Positions 59,065 to 64,000 of a stretch of DNA of 64,000 bases are shown here, piece after piece. Both the position numbers and the translations under genes were made by a program. Below the pieces are notes generated by a model. It searched no databases. It was not told the DNA's origin and saw nothing but the letters and a program-made list of their open reading frames with translations. The stretch comes from Theobroma cacao. Its lineage: Eukaryota > Streptophyta > Magnoliopsida > Malvales > Malvaceae. The stretch is taken from NCBI RefSeq assembly GCF_000208745.1, contig NC_030850.1, forward strand, positions 16,032,348 to 16,096,347, given 5' to 3'. Within the stretch, counting starts at the first letter, position 1. Every line of letters begins with the position of its first letter.

Positions 59065-60612
59065 ATGGCTCTACAAAAATCAGTAATTGCTGAGGAACAA
59101 TCAACAAACAGACCACTTCTATTTGATGGCTCTAACTATTCTTATTGGAGCACTAGGATGTCAATATATATTAAGGCAATTGATTATGAGCTGTGAGACG
59201 TCATAACTGATGGACCATTCATTCCCTCAACTCTAAATGTAGTGACAAATGAGATGATCCCTAGGCCAAGGTCTGAATGGACCGAGGCTGAAACTAAAAG
59301 AGTCTAGACCAATTTTAAGGCAATCAACACATTACACAGTGCTCTAACTCCCACCGAATTTAATAAAGTTTCAAGTTGTACTACAGTAAAATAGGTGTGG
59401 GATAAACTTAGGATTATCCATGAAGGGACTTCTCAAGTCAAAGAGTCCAAGATAGCCCTCTTGACCCATAATTATGAAATATTTAAGATGGAGCCTGGTG
59501 AAGATATCACCAACATGCTAGATAGATTCACAAACATCACAAACAAACTTAGTCAGCTAGGCAAACCAATCCTTGAGCTTGAAATTGTTAAAAGACTTCT
59601 TAGAAGCCTATTAAAAAATTGGAAGCCTAAAGTGACAGCCATCTGAGAAGCTAAGGACTTAAATATTATAACTTTGAATGAAATTTGTGGATCTCTCCTT
59701 ACTCATGAGTTAGAACTCAAGGAAGAGAAAGAAGAAGATATAAAGGAAGCTCAAGAAAAGAATAAGAGCATTGCCCTAAAAGCCAGCATTCTTTAAAAAG
59801 AATTAGACGAGTTATCTTATGATGATGATGAAGAACTAGCACTGGTTGCTAGGAGATTCAGAAAACTGATGGGCAAAAGAAACTAAAGACTAGCTATAAG
59901 AGGGTTTAGAAAAGATAAAGGTTCTTCATGGAGAATTAGAAACAAAAATGACTCCAACAAAAAGGAAGAGCTTACATGCTTCGAATGCAAGAAGCTTGGA
60001 CATTTCAAGTCTAAATACGCCTTGCTGAAAGAAGAAACTCCAAAGAGAAACAAGAAATCCATGAAGGCAATGGTGGCAGCTACTTGGTCAGACAGTGATA
60101 CTTCAAGTTTTAAAGCTGAGGAAGAAAAAACTGAAGAAAAAGCAAATCTGTGTTTAATGGCACAGGATGATGAATCCAAGATATCCTCATCCCCCTGTAA
60201 TATTTCTATTGATAAGCTTCAGGATGAATATGAATGTTTATATGATGAATTTGAGACACTTATTTTGAAATACAAGACCTTAAAGCAAAAATTTGCATTT
60301 CTAGAATCAGATTTGGAAAAGATTACACTTGACTTTAATTTTGTTTTTGAACAAAGAAACTTTCTGCAAATTGAATTGGAACATTCAAAAACAAATTTTG
60401 AAACTCTAAAATTAGAATTGGAAAAGAAAACAGAAGCCTTACAAAAGATTAGTGAAGAAAATGTTGCACTCAAAAGTTTGAAAAATGAAACTCCAAAAAG
60501 AAATGCATACTACAAGAAAAATTCTGCTAATGCATCATCTAGGTGTTATATTTGCGATAAAATTGGCCATCTATCCTATGATTGCAATAGAAAAGAAATG
60601 TGTAGAAAATAA
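59065..60612 (+). pseudogene. Sirevirus gag (S4)
   Basis: The ATG at 59065 opens MALQKSVIAEEQSTNRPLLF and DGSNYSYWSTRM, the copia gag N-terminus. In-frame stops occur at 59194, 59305, 59392, 59644, 59794 and 59884, yet the same frame remains readable to 60612. A first zinc knuckle (about 59977-60020, CFECKKLGHFKSKY) has lost its last Cys (now Tyr). Then follow an acidic region, a long coiled coil (about 60210-60480, heptad pattern, for example LQIELEHSKTNFETLKLELE), and a second, intact CX2CX4HX4C knuckle (CYICDKIGHLSYDC, about 60541-60584). The coiled coil plus knuckles is typical of Sirevirus gag. It would form the particle. Confidence 0.87.
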
Positions 60613-60735
60613 GAAAAATATGGGTTCCAAAGGATCCTATGTTGCTGCTAACAATCAATGACCCATCAAAGTATGGGTACCTATGAAGAAAAACTGAATA
60701 TTTGTTTTGTAGGTTGAGCTACATTCAAAAGATAC

Positions 60736-61735
60736 ATGTTCAAGAGCTCAACTCAAGAAGAAGCAACCTTGGTATTGGATAGTGGCTGCTCAAGGCACAT
60801 GACAGGAAATGAAATGCTATTTGCATTGCTAAACAAGAAAAAGAGAGGTACCGTATCCTTTGGTGATGATTCAAAAGGTAGAATTCATGGCATAGGAATA
60901 GTTGGTAAGAACTCTCAAACTCAAATTAGTCATGTGGTGTTGGTTAAAGGTTTGAAACATAATTTATTGAGCATTAGTCAATTGTGTGATAAAGGATTTA
61001 AGGTATGTTTTGACTCAACCAAATGTGAAGTGATAGGCATAAGCACTAATAAAGTCTCATTTGTAGGAAGAAGATTAAAGAATATGTATGTTGTATTTCT
61101 TTAGGATCTTGAAATGGATTGTGAAATATGTCTTATGGCAAATGCTGAAAATGATAGTTGGTTATGGCATAGGAGATTAGGACATGTGAGCATACATACT
61201 ATGTCACAGTTGAATAGAAAAAATTTAGTTGTTGGACTGTCGGATCTTAAGTTTGAAAATGATAAGATATGTGATGCTTGCCAACTTGGAAAACAAGTTA
61301 GAACATCCTTTAAGACCAAGAAAGTTGTCTCCACATCTAGACCTCTTGAATTGATGCACACTGATCTATTTGGTCTAATAAGGACAACTAGTCTAGGAGG
61401 AAAATCTTATGACTTTGTAATAGTTGATGACTACTCTAGGTACACTTGGGTATATTTTCTTGCTTATAAAAATGATGCTCTACTGGCATTCATAAGTCAT
61501 TGTAGGAAGGTCGAAAACGAAAAGAGATTAGCTATAGTTAGTATTAGAAGTGATCATGGAGGTGAGTTTGAAGGAGATGAATTTGAGAACTTTTGTAATG
61601 AAAAGGGGGTGGATCATAACTTTTTTGCACCTAGAACACCTTAGCAAAATGGAGTTGTAGAGAGAAAAAATCGAACATTGAAAGAAATAGCTCGAACTAT
61701 GCTATGTGAGAACAATCTACCTAAGTACTTTTGGG
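60736..61735 (+). pseudogene. copia protease and integrase (S4)
   Basis: Same frame as gag. The aspartic protease active site is LVLDSGCSRHMTGN at about 60771-60812, followed by LVKGLKHNLLSISQLCDKGF. A TAG at 61102-61104 is followed in frame by the zinc-binding domain (WLWHRRLGHVSIHT with CDACQLGK) and the integrase core with LMHTDLFG, FVIVDDYSRYTWVYFL and IRSDHGGEFEGDEFEN. The frame is stopped at 61642-61644 (TAG where Gln is usual, in RTPQQNG). A small deletion near 61735 shifts the frame to the next piece. Confidence 0.88.
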
Positions 61736-61931
61736 CAAAGCTGTTAACACAACAACTTATATTCTTAATAGAGTGTCTATAAGAGCTATGATATCAAAGA
61801 CTCCATATGAACTTTACAAGGGTAGGAAACCAAATATCTCTCACCTTAGGAGCTTTGGTTGTAAGTGTTTTGTATTGAACAATGGTAAACAGCCTTTAGG
61901 AAAGTTTGATGCAAAGAGTGATGAAGCTATA
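61731..61931 (+). pseudogene. copia integrase C-terminal fragment (S4)
   Basis: It reads NTTTYILNRVSIRAMISKTP and YELYKGRKPNISHLRSFGCK, nearly the same as 301-480 in S1, and ends abruptly at KSDEAI where the LTR at 61932 begins. Confidence 0.85.
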
Positions 61932-64000
61932 TGTCAAGCCCAACTCTATAATATATTTGCCATATTGTATAGGTACTAGATAGAATGTCTGCATACTTGA
62001 ATGCCTCAAAAATCGTTAAAAGACGATATTGTACTTAATGGTACAATTAAATTGATTTAAGCCTCGAACTAGTCCAAATAGAGATTTTAAGATGAAATTA
62101 AGAATTTTAAAACCCCAGAATGACTTAATATGGTGATTCGGAGTTCAAGGATTGATTTGGAGTCAAATTGAAATTTTCATGACGTAGGGGTAAAATGGTA
62201 ATTTTGCCACCCAAGGGCAAAATTGGAATTTTACACCACCCAACACTTGTCATGTCTAAGGATTTCATCCATTAACATTTTATATTATGGATAATTGAGA
62301 TATTTTATGTGGTGGAGAAAGAATGCTTAATTATTAAGTTTAAAAATGAACCAATGCGATGGTGACAAGTGGCAAGTTTTCATTTCTTTATAATTTACAT
62401 TAAAAACCAGCACACACCTCTCTTATTCATTCTTCATGTTTGGCCCCATCAAGGAAAAGAGGAAAGAAAGAAAGAACAAACCCTAGTGAGCAAAAATTCA
62501 AGGGAAAATTGGTGGATTTCAAGGAATTAAGCAAGTAAAGGTAAAATTTCTTGATTTTAGCTTGTGATCTACCTTTCTTATGCATTCTTTTTCATTTTTC
62601 ATGGTTGAGAATTAAGTTTGCATGAGGATACCTTTGCTGGCCGGACATGGAGGGAGGAGTTTTGATCTTGGATTTAGCTAGATTTTATGTTATTTTAGTG
62701 TTTTTAGTTGTTTAATGATGTGTAGCATAAAAAGCAAATAAGAAAAATTTATGTTCTTCCATTACCCTCATTGGCTGAATCTTCCTTATGGTATGTTGAT
62801 GGTGGATTTGATTTTATTTCAAGTGATTTGGTTAGGAATTAATGATTTATGGTGTAAAAATCAAGTGTGAAAAACCATAGTGTTTATGCACCCATCATGG
62901 CCGAATTTTTCAAGAGAAAATGTTGAGGATGATTTTGCTATAATTCATGTTATCTAGCTTATATTTGATGATTTGGAGTATTGGAAGTGAAATGAATTAA
63001 TTTGGAGTCAATTTGGATGTTTTGGTTAAATCAAAGGTGAAGAGTACGAATTAGGTCGAAAATTGATCCATTTCGATCACCCTTGAACCAACGTGAATTC
63101 CATTTTTTAAATGACTATCCAAACAACCTCATGCATTCATATAGAGAGCCTGAAATAGATTTATAATGATACGACACAATATATTGCATTATTTGTCGTG
63201 TATTGTGTATAGGTGGTGAGTCCTCTAACAAAGGTAAAGACATTGTACCAGATAATCAAGAATAGGAGTATTTCGAACTCCCGATATTGTGAGTAACCTT
63301 ATTATCGTCTTAATTATCTAAAGTATGTTTTTATCTGATTTTGTAATTTTATGGAAAATGTGTTTTAAATGAAATGATTTTATAAACTGTTTTGAAATTT
63401 AATGATGACTTGAAAATGGAGTGATTGGAGACTACTTGTTGTATTGTAAATTATGTTTTGAATTGAATGGCTTATGATAATGTGGGCATGAATGGTTGGA
63501 TGGGTATTTGTGTTGAAAATGTATAAACTGTTATTTGCCTTGATAGGCTGGATAATGATAAAATTGCCATGTCATGCTGTTGAATTTTTATTGAATTAGT
63601 CAGTTATAGATTGGTCACTGCAGTGGCGGGTTTTATGGGCCAACCTATTAGAGGGGTACAGAATCTGGTTATATTCTTACCTCGGTTAGAGAAACGCATA
63701 AGGTATCTCTTGAGGTAAAGTTTAGAGTTCACTTCATACCAAACCACCACGTGAGAGTGAATTCAGCCAACGCCAAGGAACTACTGTGCTTTTAAACGTA
63801 AAAATGTGTTTTGTGCGTATATGACTTTTTAAACAGCCTTGTCTGTCTCGATTGGATGCCTCTGATCAAGGTATCCCCAAGAATGAGTTTTGGCACGAGC
63901 CAAGTTTTTAAGAGATTCATAAGCCTCGTTGTATAGTTTGGATGAAATGTAACTGGTTTAGATGATTTGAAATGTGTTTTGAGGTTATGAACCATCTTAT
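61932..64000 (+). repeat. gypsy-type LTR, runs past window end
   Basis: It starts TGTCAAGCCC within S4 integrase (putative target site CTATA at 61927-61931). It is collinear with the reverse complement of the solo LTR 28787-31651, in this order: 'gtaaaatggtaattttgcca' (about 62190), an LTR TATA-like 'tttataattt' near 62387, 'caaaccctag' (about 62478), and near 63600-63790 the 'cacgtgagagtgaattcag' / 'gccaacgccaaggaa' segment. The remaining several hundred bases of the LTR lie outside the window, so solo or full element cannot be decided. Confidence 0.75.

Larger units (their letters stand above)
57936..61931 (+). mobile_element. Sirevirus-like copia S4, 5' part, inserted in hAT
   Basis: It has a complete 5' LTR, primer-binding site, gag with coiled coil and zinc knuckles, protease, and integrase. 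At 61931 it is cut by a gypsy-type LTR, so RT and the 3' LTR are missing here. The element begins inside the hAT transposase frame. Gag and protease-integrase share one frame with several stops, as expected for a single copia polyprotein. Confidence 0.88.

Noticed and set aside
1..64000. Endogenous pararetrovirus (badnavirus-like) sequence
   Set aside because: All reverse transcriptases present have copia order (integrase before RT) and YVDD boxes within copia contexts. No movement-protein or coat-like domain was seen.

Overview
This looks like nuclear DNA of a dicot plant. It is AT-rich, has two runs of N (29991-30726 and 49952-50452), is packed with nested Ty1/copia and Ty3/gypsy-type LTR retrotransposons and hAT transposons, and holds one intact intron-containing plant gene. 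The repeat style is reminiscent of Malvaceae such as cacao, but that is a weak impression only.

The one gene that reads as functional is a two-exon Ninja-family / ABI-five-binding-protein (AFP) gene on the + strand (48292-49036 joined to 51448-52025, 440 residues). It has an N-terminal EAR motif and an intact C-terminal Ninja/Jas-type domain. Its upstream region (47300-48113) carries eight perfect CACGTG G-boxes plus four other ACGT cores, which fits an ABA/bZIP-responsive gene. Its single 2.4 kb intron holds a TIR transposon and an assembly gap.

Everything else is transposon-derived and broken. From left to right: 1-6671 is the 3' part of a Sirevirus-like copia element (S1, +) with pol, an extra 3' ORF and its 3' LTR. 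6672-14408 is a mosaic of LTRs (LTR-B +, a gypsy-like LTR-D -, LTR-C +, LTR-B -, S2 LTR -) that includes a large inverted repeat. 14409-20216 is non-coding retroelement debris.

20217-43120 is a stack of insertions: a hAT (ZMYM1/TTF-type) remnant, split by a minus-strand Sirevirus S3 (20942-43021), which is split by a TNT1-like copia (22315-34599) and by a MULE-like element (37093-38202). The TNT1-like copia is itself split by a solo LTR (28787-31651) with a perfect 5-bp target duplication. 43731-46436 is a second solo LTR, upstream of the AFP gene. 52657-54859 is a foldback element with inverted arms of about 650 bp. 55196-57935 is a BED-finger hAT transposon, interrupted by Sirevirus S4 (57936-61931), which is cut by another gypsy-type LTR (61932 to the window end).

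The most striking unexplained signal is that at least six different LTR families each carry their own array of short palindromes of 12-18 bp with a family-specific sequence. In four families the array lies upstream of the LTR TATA box, and in the Sirevirus LTRs its distance from the TATA box is nearly constant (121-122 bp).
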